From positions 33,953,327-34,017,326 of the forward strand of contig CM029658.1 in the NCBI GenBank assembly GCA_017311315.1: a DNA stretch of 64,000 bases. Direction: 5' to 3'. A program made the translations under genes and the position numbers. Position 1 is the first letter of the stretch. Each line of letters opens with the position of its first letter. The notes under the pieces were generated by a model. That model did no database searches. It saw only the letters and a program-made list of their open reading frames with translations, and was not told where the DNA came from. This stretch comes from Dendrocalamus latiflorus (Eukaryota > Streptophyta > Magnoliopsida > Poales > Poaceae). Below are positions 10,433 through 21,716 of this stretch, piece after piece.

Positions 10433-12738
10433 CACTACTACAAAATAAGTTATACTAAACGTCTCATCATAGACAGTTCATGTAGAATCGTCTATAATTT
10501 AATTATCACAGACGGTTCATGATGAAAACCATCTCGAAACTATCACATACGGTTCTAATTAAAAGCCGTCTGTGATATTTCCCATTATCACAGACGGCTT
10601 TTAATTAGAACCGTATATGAAATATGAAATATCATAGATAGTTTTTATTTACAATCAAATGTGTTTTGTCCATTATCACAGATGATTTTTAGTTAGAACC
10701 GCCTATGAAATATCACAGACGGTTTTTATTTACAACCGTCTGTGTTTTGTCCTTTGTCATATAAACAACAAAAGCTGCTGAGCTGGAATATATAAGTGTG
10801 ACCAGTCACTTTTACAAAAGACAAATTCAAGTCAAATTTATTACAACAGTAAAAAAAAGAGATTCCTAGATCTTGCTCTTCTGAGGTTCATATGCTTCTC
10901 TTCTATTTTTAGAGTTGGAGGATCAGCGGCTGTGTTCTCGAATGCCATGAAAATTATCTTTGCCCTCTACATTTCCTCCTCTAGTCTGGGCAAATCATCA
11001 GCATGGCCCAAAATCTGAAAGAGGGATGCTATGATAAGTTTTCTTAGAATCGGTTGCTTCTGTTTGATCGGCAAGGTTATCCATGTGTCTCTCCACTGCC
11101 ACAAGAGCTTTTTACGCTTTGCACACATTGAAGAGAAAAATATGACTGAGGGTAGTTTCCCTTTCCTGAGTGGCAATGAGACACCTCTATCAACGATGGA
11201 TGATGAGGTCCGGCTAATAGATGGAAGTGACTCGAGGAAGGAGTGTAGGGTGTGAGTGGTGGAGTTGTTCTAGACATAAATGTTGGCCGCCTGTGTAAGG
11301 TTGTGGCCGAACAACTCATGATGGATAGATAAGAGGAAGGAGATCAAAAGAATATTAGATGCTATTATTGAGAAATCTGGTGAAGAAGATTAGAGTACAC
11401 CGCACTATACATAAAGCCAGAACCGTGTGGAAGTTTAACGGTTACGTGCATAGGAATATTAACAGGTGAGAGTAGGACACACATTTTTAAGCATTATCAT
11501 AGATGATTCGTATAACAAATCGTCTCTAATATTGCAGTATCACAGATGGTTCATATAACAAACCGTCTCTGATATATGCATTATCACAGATAGTTCTTAT
11601 ACTAAACCGTCTCTAATATTGCATTATTACAGACAGTTCATATAACAAACCGTTTGTGATAATGCCACATCACCAATCCATGGCATCTCTCATAGGATTT
11701 CGATCTCACCCATTCATTCTCTCCGCATCGAATGGTAGGCACTGGTTTCTTCCACTTCTTGCCTCTTATTACTCCCCCTCTCCCATTCCACTGGCGGCGT
11801 GAGTTCTACCGGCTCCTAGTTCATCCACTCCTAGCTAGCTTATTCCAACATCCTCCCCTCGACGACGCTAACTACCGCCATGAGCTAGCTCCTCCGCCTC
11901 CGGTTGTGACACCATGATTCACTGCATAAGACATTTTGTCGTAAGTGTCATAAGAGTGTCTTAGATAGTGTCATCGTCATGACACAAATGTGATGCTACC
12001 ACCGCCTTTCCTTCATTGCCGGTGATATTTGGCTACCATCTGATCCCCTCCCTCTCTTCCTTGATGCTTGGACCTGAAATTACAAAACTGATGATAGGGT
12101 AGCTAGGGTTTCGGGTTCGTGTACATCTTATGGTTCCCTCTCTTCTCTTATGGTTCCCTCCCCTCTCTTACAATTCACTAGGTTGTTTAATCTTGTTCAC
12201 TGTGATTCACTTGTCAATTGTCTCCGACTACAACAGGCCTAGCTTGATTGTATATATGTGTATTTGTTCATGGATGGTTAATTTATTTTATTTTAGTTAA
12301 TTGACTTGTGAAATAGATATTCTTGTTTCTAAAATGAATGTGAAATGGATACTGTGTTTCTGCTTGTTTGAAAGGGTATGGCTAGTATTTCCTGAGACTA
12401 GCCAACAAACAGAAATAGATGTAGGAAACAAAAGAATATCACATAGACGGTTTGTAGTTGAAATCGTCTGTGATGCAGACTACAACAAATGGTTTCAACT
12501 ACAAATCGTCTGTGATAAACCATATATCATAGACGGTTTCTACTAAAAATCGTCTGTGATAGTCAACAATCACAGACGGTTTTTAGTAAAAACCGTGTGT
12601 GATAGTGGGCACCACAGACGGTTCTAAAGCTGTTTCTGATGACCTCATGTTATTACTGACCCATAAACTCAGACGACTGACAAAATCAGATGTGATAACG
12701 TTTTTAAATCGTCTGTGATGACCTTTTCTGTAGTAGTG
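10433..12738. mobile_element. non-autonomous CACTA (En/Spm) transposon
   Basis: Begins CACTACTACAAAA at 10433 and ends TTTCTGTAGTAGTG at 12738, with identical 3-bp target duplications TAT (10430-10432 and 12739-12741). Both ends carry subterminal arrays of ATCACAGACGGTT / AACCGTCTGTGAT in both orientations (about 10460-10750 and 12440-12720), the binding-site layout of CACTA transposases. A third array lies in the middle (about 11490-11670). No transposase (TnpD-like) frame is recognisable; short frames at 10960-11320 and 12300-12550 have no support. Orientation is not assigned because no coding sequence survives. Confidence 0.9.
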
Positions 12739-12741
12739 TAT

Positions 12742-12991
12742 TCTTCTCTAATTAATCAAAGGCTAAATTCAATACCCCTCTTGCCCTAGGAGGTAAAGTG
12801 GTGTACCGTAAAAGAGCTCTTCATTTTTAAGCTACGATCTTTACTGATTGTTTCTCTCTCTCCTATGTGATGATTAGAGTTACTTACTGTCCACAATGGA
12901 GCTTTGGAGATGCTCTAGCAAGTAGGCTGCTCCCGTAAGTTAAATTGAATGGGATTGAACAGAGAAAGGAATACTGCATCTAAATATCTAT
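12742..12991. other. spacer, nothing recognised
   Basis: Intergenic sequence between the CACTA element and the solo LTR. No gene or terminal repeat recognised. Confidence 0.4.
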
Positions 12992-13496
12992 TGGCTTCGC
13001 CCAGGAATCACTCACACACACACACCAACGCTCTTGGCGAGAGGTAGAAGAAGCACAGTAGACACACTGTTTTCCGGCGACGAACTCACCTGTATCTTGG
13101 CTACTTTATTCACTAGACTTGGCAAAGAAAACATGGAGGAGTACAGGGCTACTTATAGACAAGGACATGCCACGGAGCTCGCCTCCATGCCGGCCTTCGC
13201 GCCATGATCCGCAGAACTCGCGCAGCAACACCATGAGCCACTTGCTCATCCGGACGACGCGGCTTCCACCGTGCGAATCGGCGCCACGCTCACCACTACT
13301 CCAACAACTCTACGACTTGATCCTAACAACCGACGCGAACTAGACTCCAGGACGCACACGACTGGGAACTTGATTCAAAACTAGTGCCGCAGCTAGCCTG
13401 CACGCACGTGCGCTCACACCGCGCCGACTCCCACGCACATACCTGAACTCGACCCGCACGCATGGACAACACCCATGGCGTGGTTTATTCCTGACA
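12992..13496 (-). repeat. solo Ty1/copia-type LTR
   Basis: Minus-strand sequence starts TGTCAGGAATAAACCACG at 13496 and ends GAAGCCA at 12992, so the plus strand reads TG...CA. Inside, in order, are a TATA box (CTATAAGTAG, about 13151-13159), CATGTTTTC and a GTGAATAAAG polyadenylation-like signal, the usual short copia LTR arrangement. No internal region lies on either side, hence solo. Its flanks share ATATCTA (12984-12990 and 13497-13503), one base off a perfect target duplication. Confidence 0.65.
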
Positions 13497-14214
13497 ATAT
13501 CTAATACGAAGTAGCGATAATACAACCCTGAATGCGGGATTTTTTTCTCAATTCCTATAGATTTTTTTTTTGAAATTCCTGACATGGCCTAAAATGTTTT
13601 GCACTAGTTTTTTATTCATATGATGCAACGCAGCTACGACGAGAGAGAGAGACAGAGAGGGAGGGAGAGAGAGCTTACAGTCTTTGGGGAATGTGGTGGG
13701 AGTGTCATGGGCGATGCGAAAGTAGAACTCGATCGCATTGAGCATCGGAGGCAGCACGGACGCGGCGGTGGCCACGAGAGTGACGTTGTACTGGCCGTCG
13801 GTGGCTCTGTACCAGCTTGAACTGTACACGCAAGAAGCGGCGAGGTATGGCGGGCTGTACGGGTACGGGTGGTCGCTGGGCCCCAGCCTGTTGCCGTTGA
13901 GGTAGGCGTCGAACTGCCGGAGCTGGCTGTTCTGGAAGTCGGCGAAGTGCAGGAACACCATGTACTCACTGGACGTTCCGTCTTGCCATGTGCAGGCGGT
14001 GAGCGCCGTGTCGTTGCCGGTCGCCGCGACTGCCGTCTGGAGAACGGGCAAAGGCTCGGCGAAGCTGGCGTCTGGCTGAACGCTCGACGGGCTGAAAAGG
14101 TTCGCCCATCGTGGGCTGGCCATCGGCCGCCACCAGCGGTCGTATGGATCGGCGGGATACCTTCATGAAACCAGGGAGTCAGAGAGACTGGATCGTTGAA
14201 AAGAAAAAGTGAAA

Positions 14215-14524
14215 AACATGCTTCAATTCAGGGCCGGAGGTAGGTGGGTGAAGGATTCACATCCTCTACCTAGCTTAAGCAAAGGCATAGGGAAACAGAT
14301 GAACACAGTGAAAAAGCAAGCGAGGAACGGCGAGACACTGTAGTAACAGTAAACAATACTGTATCTACTGTACTCCACCATGGGGTACAACTGCATCTTT
14401 TTTGAAAACGTTCAGGCATATACTAGCCATATTCCAATTAGCAACAGGCAGCAACCAAACATAATACACAATGATCCAAACCCAATTCAATCCCCCCCAA
14501 GAGTTGAGCGAGTATTTTCAGATG
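14215..14524. other. intron sequence, nothing recognised
   Basis: Part of intron 2 of the truncated receptor gene; no repeat family identified by eye. Confidence 0.3.
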
Positions 14525-14955
14525 GTATGGCTAGCATTTCTTCAGGCTTACCAGCTATTTTAGCTGTCACAGAAGGTTTGTAACACCAAACCGTCTATGA
14601 TATGTCAGATGTCATAAACGGTTATTAGCATTAGCAGTATGTGGTATGTAAAATATCACAAACGGCTATGTTTAAGAACCATCTGTCATATCTGATATAT
14701 CATAGATAGTTTTTAGTATTAGCCATCTGTGATATATTAGATATCATAGACAACTATTTTTAAGAACCATCTTTGATATCAAACATATCATAGACGATTA
14801 TTTTGAAAAACTGTCTGTGTTGTAACTTATCATAGATGGTTTGAGGGTCGTCTGTGATAGCCACTTGTTATCACAGACACATAAATTCAGATGGTTCAGA
14901 AACTGTCTGTGATAATGGTTTTAAATCATCTGTAATGACTCTTTCTGTGGTAGTG
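14525..14955. mobile_element. CACTA right-end fragment in intron
   Basis: Shares GTATGGCTAG and the following subterminal array (AACCGTCTATGATA, CATAGACGATT and variants) with the right end of the element at 10433-12738, and terminates CTGTGGTAGTG at 14955. No CACTA start is found to its left within the intron, so only the right end remains. Confidence 0.7.
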
Positions 14956-15412
14956 TCTATCTTGTTTTCAAAGCATGAAGTCTTGAAGAGTTAATCTCTA
15001 ATTTTCCTAATTATTTTGTGTTATTTGCTCTATGAGGAAAATTTTGTAATTTGAGCTACTTGACTTTTGTTAGTGTGTACCATGAATGAATTGTTGTATA
15101 AAACAATATTTCTTAACTTCGCATGCCCATCTCGAATTTCCTTGTTTTGCCATTGCCATGCTTGCATGCATATTGCCACCTTTTTTGGGGCAAAATTGAC
15201 TACATGACATCATAAAATCTTAGCAAGTTCCCTAGAACATTATAAAGTCATATTTTGGCTAAAATACACTCTAAAAATGTGTCCGTTTGCCACAACACAC
15301 AACAACAATTAAAATAACATTATCTCAACAAGCAGGAGCCACAAAATGTCTAATTTCTTTTAGCATAAAATTGTTAAAAAAATAAAAAATCTATCTCCTC
15401 CTGCATTCTCCT
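14956..15412. other. intron sequence, nothing recognised
   Basis: AT-rich intron DNA between the CACTA fragment and the LTR-like segment. Confidence 0.3.
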
Positions 15413-15680
15413 TGTAACATCCTAAAATTTTCATTTTTGGCTTAAATTAACTTAGAATGTAATTCATGAATTTATGAGATTTTCTAGGATTATTATGGAA
15501 TTTGAATGACTTTTCTATTTTTATCAATTTGAAAGTACTTATTGTGATTAATTAGAGGTTAATCACGAGCTAAAATAATTTATTTGATTTCAAAATAATT
15601 TATTTGGAAACTCTTATTTTTCTTAAAATTTTTAGAGTTATTTGATATTTTTCGAATTAAGAACAGAAGCAGGCAATTTG
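15413..15680 (+). repeat. gypsy LTR-like fragment
   Basis: TGTAACATCCTAAAATTTTC at 15413 matches the start of the chromovirus LTRs (TGTAACATCCTGA), followed by AT-rich LTR-like sequence that fades by about 15680. No internal region or opposite end seen. Confidence 0.4.
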
Positions 15681-16789
15681 GGATGAGATATTCTCTCCCC
15701 AAAACACAGAAAAAACATTGGTTTAGTCATTCAAAGTGTGTTATAGCAAATGACCACTATACCATTGTCTCATACCATTTCACCTTCCAACTTGGCATCT
15801 AGTTTAGCAGCATACATATCTGGGTGCAAATCGGACTGTAGTGTATGTGGCCATCAAGCCCATCACCTGGCATAGGGCTGCCCATCTCGTCAAATAGAAA
15901 ATTTTAAGTAGAGTCATAAGGGCAGTTTACTATAGTTAATAAATCAATTTTAAATAGTTTATCGAAAGTTTAGTAGCTAGATGGAATAGACGCACTAATA
16001 CCAGACTATGGGGTGATCTCATCAAATGCTAGAATTAAAAAGGCAGTCCGTGAAGGGAGCCATGATAGAATTAGAAGCGTATGTAGTAGTAATTTGCTTA
16101 CATAAAATAAAATCACAATGGGGTGAGCTATGTTGTAAAAATTATAAATATATGTTAGAATATGCTGATTTGTAAAGACAAAATTGTAAAAAAAAATCAC
16201 TTGGAAGTACGTCATAGTTTGACTTTTCCCATACAACTATTTTCTGGCACTTTCACCTCTAGTAGTATACTATATTTCTTTGAAACTCTCCCTGCTGCCT
16301 GTTTTCATATGAGTTTTGATGACATGGTCAACCTAACTCTCCAATGCGCACGAGGTGCTTTTCCACATGACAAAGTAGTCGGAACCAGACCTTTTAATGC
16401 AAAAAAATTGTTTGACCTATTGAATTAGTTTGATCTTCTTCTCTAGCCAAACTTGTTTTATGCAAAGAAGCAAGGAAGCTATGAGGATGCAACCTAGTGT
16501 TCAATGGTGGTGACCTAAGGAGGAGCAACATTGAAAATGCTCATTATTTTTATATGATGATGTTTCTTAAGAAAAAACAACAAAAGACACCTCATATCAC
16601 AAGTGCAAAAATGAACTCGGCCTAAATCATAGATATGTCAGTCACTTTTTTCAAGCATTGGATTAAGATCCAACCATCATCATCTTTCTCCTCATTTCAT
16701 ATATATACATCACACTTCCAAAACCTAACTTATTCCCACCCCATCCGGCCAGCCCCCAACCATTGCCCTAACTCCTTCCTCCTTCCCCT
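15681..16789. other. intron sequence, no gene recognised
   Basis: Repeat-poor AT-rich DNA within intron 2. Short frames here show no conserved motif. Confidence 0.35.
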
Positions 16790-17300
16790 CAACATGGCAT
16801 GGTAGGCGAGGCACTAAGGCGGCATGCCACACGAGAGCCGAGGTGGGCACGTGGAAGGCCGATGTGGGCGGGCACGCGGGAGGCGGCGAGGCCAAGGCGG
16901 GCGGGTGCTTGGGAGGCTGTGAGGCCTAGGCCCGGAGGGGGGGGGGAGCCGAGGAGGATGGCCACGAGGGAGGCGACGAGGTCAAGGCAGGCGGTTGCGT
17001 TGGAGGTGGTGAGGCCAAGGCAGGCAACGATGAGGCTAGGGTGGGCAGCCGTGTGGGAGGCGGCAAGGCCAAGGCAGGTGGGCACGTGGGAGCCAAGGTG
17101 GGTGGCCGTGCGGGAGGCGGTGAGGCCGAGGCAGGTGGCAGCGAGGCTAAGGTGGGTTGTCGTGCGGAAGGTGGTGAGGTTGAGGCAGGCAGCCACCGTC
17201 GTGCCCGCCCTGTCGACCGTGTTGGGCTAGCCCGAGCACAGCACGCCACATCGAGCCGGACCGTGCCACCGGTCGGGTTGGTTTTCTAGGATCATCCCAG
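16790..17300. repeat. GC-rich imperfect tandem array in intron
   Basis: Irregular repetition of GGCGGTGAGGCCAAGGCAGG-like units (GAGGCCaAGGCaGGCG, GCACGTGGGAG). Frames in all phases stay open because of the composition (Arg/Ala/Pro-rich) and are not considered genes. Confidence 0.65.
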
Positions 17301-17679
17301 CCTGGCCCCTATTCATGTCGTGCCAGTCCAACCCACCACGTGGCGTGCCTGGGCTGACCCGGCCTCGAGCTAGCACAATATGGCCTGACCCGACTCCCAC
17401 CTTTATCGTGCTTTCCCCTTACACATGGTGCTGCGCCACCGCCACTGCTGCCATGCAAGTCCTCGTCGTCGTCGTGGTTCCCCTTGACACTGCCGAGGCC
17501 CTTGATGGGTCCCTTTCCTTGTCCCCCACATGCTACCGCCCCCCTCACATGTGCCGCCGCACTGTCACAACCGCCGGGCAGCTCCTTGCTGTCGCCGTGG
17601 GTCCCCTTGCCATTGCCGTAGCCTCCTCCGACACCAACAGGACCGCCGGTGCTCCTCCTCAAATCTCAACTTGAAAGTG

Positions 17680-17830
17680 GGGGATTTGGACTTGAAAATG
17701 GGGAAATTTTGAATTGAATGTTCAATTTTTCGAGTTGAAAGCAGGGAGGAATTCAAGTTGAAAATGAGGATTTTGAGTTGAAAGTTGGGAGGAAATTTTG
17801 AATTGATAGTTTAGTTTTCGAGTTGAATGG
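17680..17830. repeat. short GAGTTGAAA-type tandem repeats
   Basis: Repeats of TTGAAAATGgGG and GAGTTGAAAGnnGGGAGGAA just inside the 5' part of intron 2, adjacent to the exon 2 donor. Confidence 0.6.
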
Positions 17831-18749
17831 TGGGCGAGAGGGCGGCATCACGCCGGAGGTGGGGAAGAAGGGGGGAAATTGACCTCCTCTGGAAAGACAT
17901 ACCTGGTGATAGCAGTGTTTGGCCCCATGTCGAACCGATTTTTCGTTGATAAGGAGTTTTCTGGCGTGACGGGCGGGTAAAGCGCATCGCCGAGCGCCCT
18001 CAGCTCCACCGAGTTCACGAACGGCGTGCCGCCGCCGGTGTTCTCCAGGCAAAACGGCGCCCAGCTCGCCCACGCGACGAAGACCGCCTCGAACGTATAG
18101 TCGTTGATGTTCATGGTGCCCCAGCGGTTGGCCCCCAGGTACAGGTCGAACTGCAGCGACGGGCTGTTCTTGCCGTCGTAGTTGCCGTACAGGAACCACA
18201 GCCGGAGCAGGTACTTGGTCCCACCGTCGGTGGGGAGCGTGTAGCAGTTGCGTACACCGGACGGGAAGCTTCTGAGCGTGAGGAGGGGACGCATACGCAT
18301 CGAGTTCAAGTGGCTCTCCATCTCGGGGGCCACCTTGTGGTTCTCCCCAGCATCGATGTACGGACTGTCGGAGACGTAGAAGATGCCGGTGGGGTCGTCC
18401 TTGTAGCCGCTATAGTTAGAGTCCAGGCCGCAGTCGATGCTCAGAAAGCCTGAAAAAATATTTGTACAAGCAAATGCAACAAGGGATTAAAAGATGCTTC
18501 TTGGTTAAAAGGCACGCGATTCTTTTGTTTGTTCTGGAAAATAAAACATAGGTGTTTCGATTTTGCATGAAGTGGAAAACCTGGCTGACCGACGGCATGA
18601 ACTGCTGCGGCTAAGACGAATGCAGCAAAGAAAACCAAGAAAGCCATTGAGAACACCGCCTCAATTACCACGTTACTTCCAGAGTTGCAGTTGCAATAGC
18701 AGTGGCTCACACATGTATATTGGTCGCCACATGCATGCTTGCATCAGCA

Positions 18750-19081
18750 TTGCTTAAATGATGATCCGTAAATGCGGCAAGTAGTACTACTTTTGTATCC
18801 AATGGATGCATTTGTTCTGGCTGAAGGCTTTTGTCTGGCCAACATTTATATAAACAAATCTAATATTAATAAATAGATAAGCTATTTTGAAAAATCTATT
18901 CTAATAAGTTATTTTAAAATAATGATAAAACTATTAATTTATTTGTTTGTTCAGAAGAATAGATAAGTTATGAGTTAAAAAAAAATGGTGCTGATATATG
19001 GACTTACCTTTCTGCTGTACCATAAGTACGTACACAGACAATGCGCTTGATAGTTGAGTCTGACGTAGTATACTTCAGTAA
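18750..19081. other. upstream region of the receptor fragment
   Basis: AT-rich, would contain the promoter of the truncated receptor gene. No convincing core element identified. Confidence 0.3.
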
Positions 19082-19090
19082 TTTTATTAT

Positions 19091-19367
19091 GAGTAAAGTC
19101 CATTACCGGTCCTTAAAATTTTTATGTTGTGTTATCCTGGTCTATAGACTTTTAAAGTATGTCATCTCGGTCCTTAAACTTTCAAAGTGTGGCAATTTCT
19201 TTTGAAAGTCTATGGACCGGGATGACAGCATAAAAAGTTCACTGCTACAACTACATAGGATATTGCCACACTTTGAAAGTTTAAGGACCGGAATGACATA
19301 CTTTAAAAGTTTATGGACCGGAATGACACAGCATAAAAAGTTTAAGGACCGGTAATGGACTTTACTC
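19091..19367. mobile_element. foldback MITE with 9-bp TSD (Mutator-like)
   Basis: Perfect terminal inverted repeats starting GAGTAAAGTCCATTACCGG at 19091 and ending with the complement at 19367; the inverted similarity continues inward almost to the centre (TTTAAGGACCGG, TTTGAAAGT), so the 277-bp element can fold on itself. It is bordered by identical 9-bp copies of TTTTATTAT (19082-19090 and 19368-19376). Nine-base target duplications point to the Mutator superfamily; the TIR family itself I do not recognise. Confidence 0.85.
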
Positions 19368-19376
19368 TTTTATTAT

Positions 19377-20037
19377 TTTTGGCTAGCAAACGCCATCCTT
19401 GTGGCGTTGATTGACGTGTTCTTTTCCGGTCTTGCATCAGCCGGGCTTGTTCTTTGTGATTATGCCTTATGACTTTCAGTTAAAAGTTTTGAATTTTATC
19501 TATTTGTAATAGAGATTATGAAAAAAGATATTTATTTGTGATTTTAGATGGTATAGATGTTAGACTTTTAACGTGTACTATAATTAACTTGTAAATATGG
19601 TCTTAAAAAATACTTTGTTTAAAAGTTAGGTACTGTAGTAAAAGCTAAAAGTCAATTGAGAACAGGTCGCACAATGAAAAAAAAATGATGCATGACATCC
19701 TCGATAAGATCTCAGCTAGCTGCTTGATTTGATAAAAAAAACAAAGGGGCGAGATTTTTTTTTTGTTTGGAGAACACTGCCCACGCAGCAGAGCAGACCA
19801 TGAACAGTACTTTTGGAATTGCCACTCATTCCAGTGATTGATAAAATGCCACGCTTTCCATTGCCACTCTAGAAATTGTCATTATTAATTGTGCTATGTT
19901 CCCTATTTATTAATCTTTCAGGTTTTTTTTCCATGTGAATGGACGATTTTGCCTCTAGGGTCGGATCCAACCAGCTAGCAAGTCGCTAGCCATCCAAGGA
20001 GACGCCCTCACGAAGCAAACCATGCGCGCGTAACGTG
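19377..20037. other. spacer, nothing recognised
   Basis: No coding or repeat structure recognised between the MITE and the copia element. Its last bases form the left TSD of that element. Confidence 0.35.
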
Positions 20038-20042
20038 ACTTC

Positions 20043-20768
20043 TGTTGGAAATAATCTTGTTTTAGAAGTCATACGCAAATTTTGAAAGTGATCGAATCCA
20101 AAACAAGGAAGAAATCCGAAGTCGAAACGTAGTAGAAGTTACAGCCGGAAAAAGTAGAATTGGAGTCGGAGTTGGTTTTGTACTCGTAGTCGAACTCGTG
20201 TTGAAGTCGAACAACCGGGTATAAAAGGGGGTGTAGTCCTGTAACTTTGATGTACCACAAATACGCCGAAGTGTACCAAGTAATTGCGAATAATAGAGAA
20301 GAGAAAAGCAATTCCTTGGCGTTGTGAGCAATCTCATAGACGTGGTCGAAGTCGACTTACGACCACGACAAACGTGGTTGTAAGGTCTTACGACCACGGC
20401 AAAGCTATAGTAGATCTACGACCACATTGAAGGCTACGACCATGGTGAAACAAGTCGTAAGGAGCAGCGACTTCATCAGGGAGATTTGAACGTGGTCGGA
20501 ACGAAGTTCGACCACGGTGAACAGTGATCGCCAGTATCACTGCGTGATCGGAAAGGGTTTCGATCATGGTATTTTCAAGCGGCTGGAGGAAGACAGCGCA
20601 GCGATATAGCGGAGCAGTCGTAAACTGCTATAGTGAAATTATGACCACGACTCAGAGCGATCGGTGGCGAGTTTGAGTGGTCGTACGGCATCGTAAGTGG
20701 TCGGAATCGGTCATAAACGACTCTAACCAGTCGTAAAAGATCCTGGGAGGTCGTAAGACTTTCCAACA
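20043..20768 (+). repeat. left LTR of gag-protease copia element
   Basis: 726 bp, TGTTGGAA...TTCCAACA. Holds TATAAAAGGG at 20220-20229 as a likely promoter. The downstream half is rich in CGTGGTCG / CGACCACG inverted words and GTCGTAAG. Confidence 0.9.
20220..20229 (+). promoter_or_regulatory. LTR TATA box
   Basis: TATAAAAGGG about 180 bp into the LTR; the same motif recurs at 23313-23322 in the right LTR. Confidence 0.6.
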
Positions 20769-20770
20769 GT

Positions 20771-20782
20771 TGGTATCAGAGC
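20771..20782 (+). promoter_or_regulatory. primer binding site (initiator Met tRNA)
   Basis: TGGTATCAGAGC two bases after the left LTR, complementary to the 3' end of plant initiator methionine tRNA, the standard primer for plant copia and gypsy elements. Confidence 0.9.
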
Positions 20783-20783
20783 T

Positions 20784-21554
20784 ATGGCTGAGAAGGTGAA
20801 GGAAGGCGTGTCGCTACAGTATCCAATCCTTAGCTCGGACAATTACCCGATCTGGGCAATGAAGATGAAGGTCAACATGATCGCGCAGGGTGTCTGGGGC
20901 CCAGTTGAACCGAAGGAGAAAGACAAGGTTATTGATGAATGACTTGACAAGATGGCGATGGCGGCAATCTATCAAGCCGTTCCCGATTCAATGATGCGAC
21001 AATTAATTGGGAAGGAGACCGCTCGAGATGTCTGGACTACTCTGCAGACAATGCATCAAGGGGTAGACCGAGTGAAGGAAGTTCGACTCCAGACATTGAG
21101 AAGTGAATTTGAAGCCATGAAGATGGGAAAGAATCAAACAGTAGAAGAGTTCTCTAGTCATTTCAACGAAGTCGTGAACGAGATCAAATCTCTCGGCGAC
21201 AATCTAAAAGATGAGGTGGCGGTGAAGAAGTATTTGAGAGTGCTACCAGAAAAGTTTCTCCTAGTCGTGACCACACTCACGTACTCGCAAGATCTCTCGA
21301 AGATGAAGATTGAGGAACTAACTGGAGCGCTCAAAGCACACGAGCAGCTTCTGAAAAGCTATCAAGCCGACAACGAAGAACAAGGGTCTTACAACCAACA
21401 AATATTGCTTGCTAAGGAGGACACGAGGAATCAAGACAATCCGGACCAAGATTCATATGGCCAGCAAGGTCATGGATTTCAGTCCGGAAGAGGAGGAAGA
21501 GGTGGCTGTGGAACTGGTCGAGGTGGAAGATCTAAAGATAAGTCACACATCTAA
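20784..21554 (+). pseudogene. copia gag with in-frame stops
   Basis: The gag frame starts at ATG 20784 (MAEKVKEG...), hits TGA at 20940-20942, then stays open from 20943 to a TAA at 21552-21554. It shows the copia gag pattern: SSDNYPIWAMKMK, ETARDVWTTL, VEEFSSHFNEV and YLRVLPEKF. The C-terminus is Gly/Arg-rich (GRGGRGGCGTGRGG), an RNA-binding-like stretch before the knuckles. After the second stop, the same frame resumes with two zinc knuckles (21555-21670: CFECEKFGHYAAEC and CHNCKKYGHYASNC). Two stops in this frame mean it is not translated as one product today, unless by read-through. Confidence 0.75.
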
Positions 21555-21716
21555 TGTTTTGAGTGTGAGAAATTCGGCCATTACGCTGCCGAATGTCGAA
21601 GCCACATACAATGCCATAACTGCAAAAAGTATGGACATTATGCATCGAATTGCAGGAGTAAGAAGAAAGTTGAAGAAGCAAATCTTGCTCAAACCTCTGA
21701 ATATACATAACCGACT

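Larger units (their letters stand above)
13679..18647 (-). pseudogene. malectin-like LRR receptor kinase gene, exons 1-3 only
   Basis: Three exons read in frame on the minus strand. Exon 1 (18647-18581) codes a signal peptide, MAFLVFFAAFVLAAAVHAVG. Exon 2 (18449-17903) begins FLSIDCGLD and continues through YVSDSPYIDAG, CYTLP and FDLYLGANRW. Exon 3 (14160-13679) starts RYPADPYDRWW and continues through FLHFADFQ and FDAYLNGN. Splice sites are canonical (GT/AG) with phases that match. Together these give about 365 residues: a secretion signal plus a complete malectin-like extracellular domain of the plant SIRK/FRK1-type LRR-I receptor kinases. The LRR, transmembrane and kinase exons that should follow are absent to the left, where only transposons occur. 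Intron 2 (3.7 kb) is filled with repeats. Without the rest it is a truncated gene; an unspliced read-through would add about 45 unrelated residues. Confidence 0.85.

Noticed and set aside
16789..17756. Possible intron-nested gene
   Set aside because: Imperfect tandem repeats keep frames open; no motif and it sits within intron 2 of the receptor fragment.
20771..20782. tRNA gene signal TGGTATCAGAGC
   Set aside because: Only the 3' complementary segment of initiator Met tRNA is present, directly after an LTR; it is a primer binding site.
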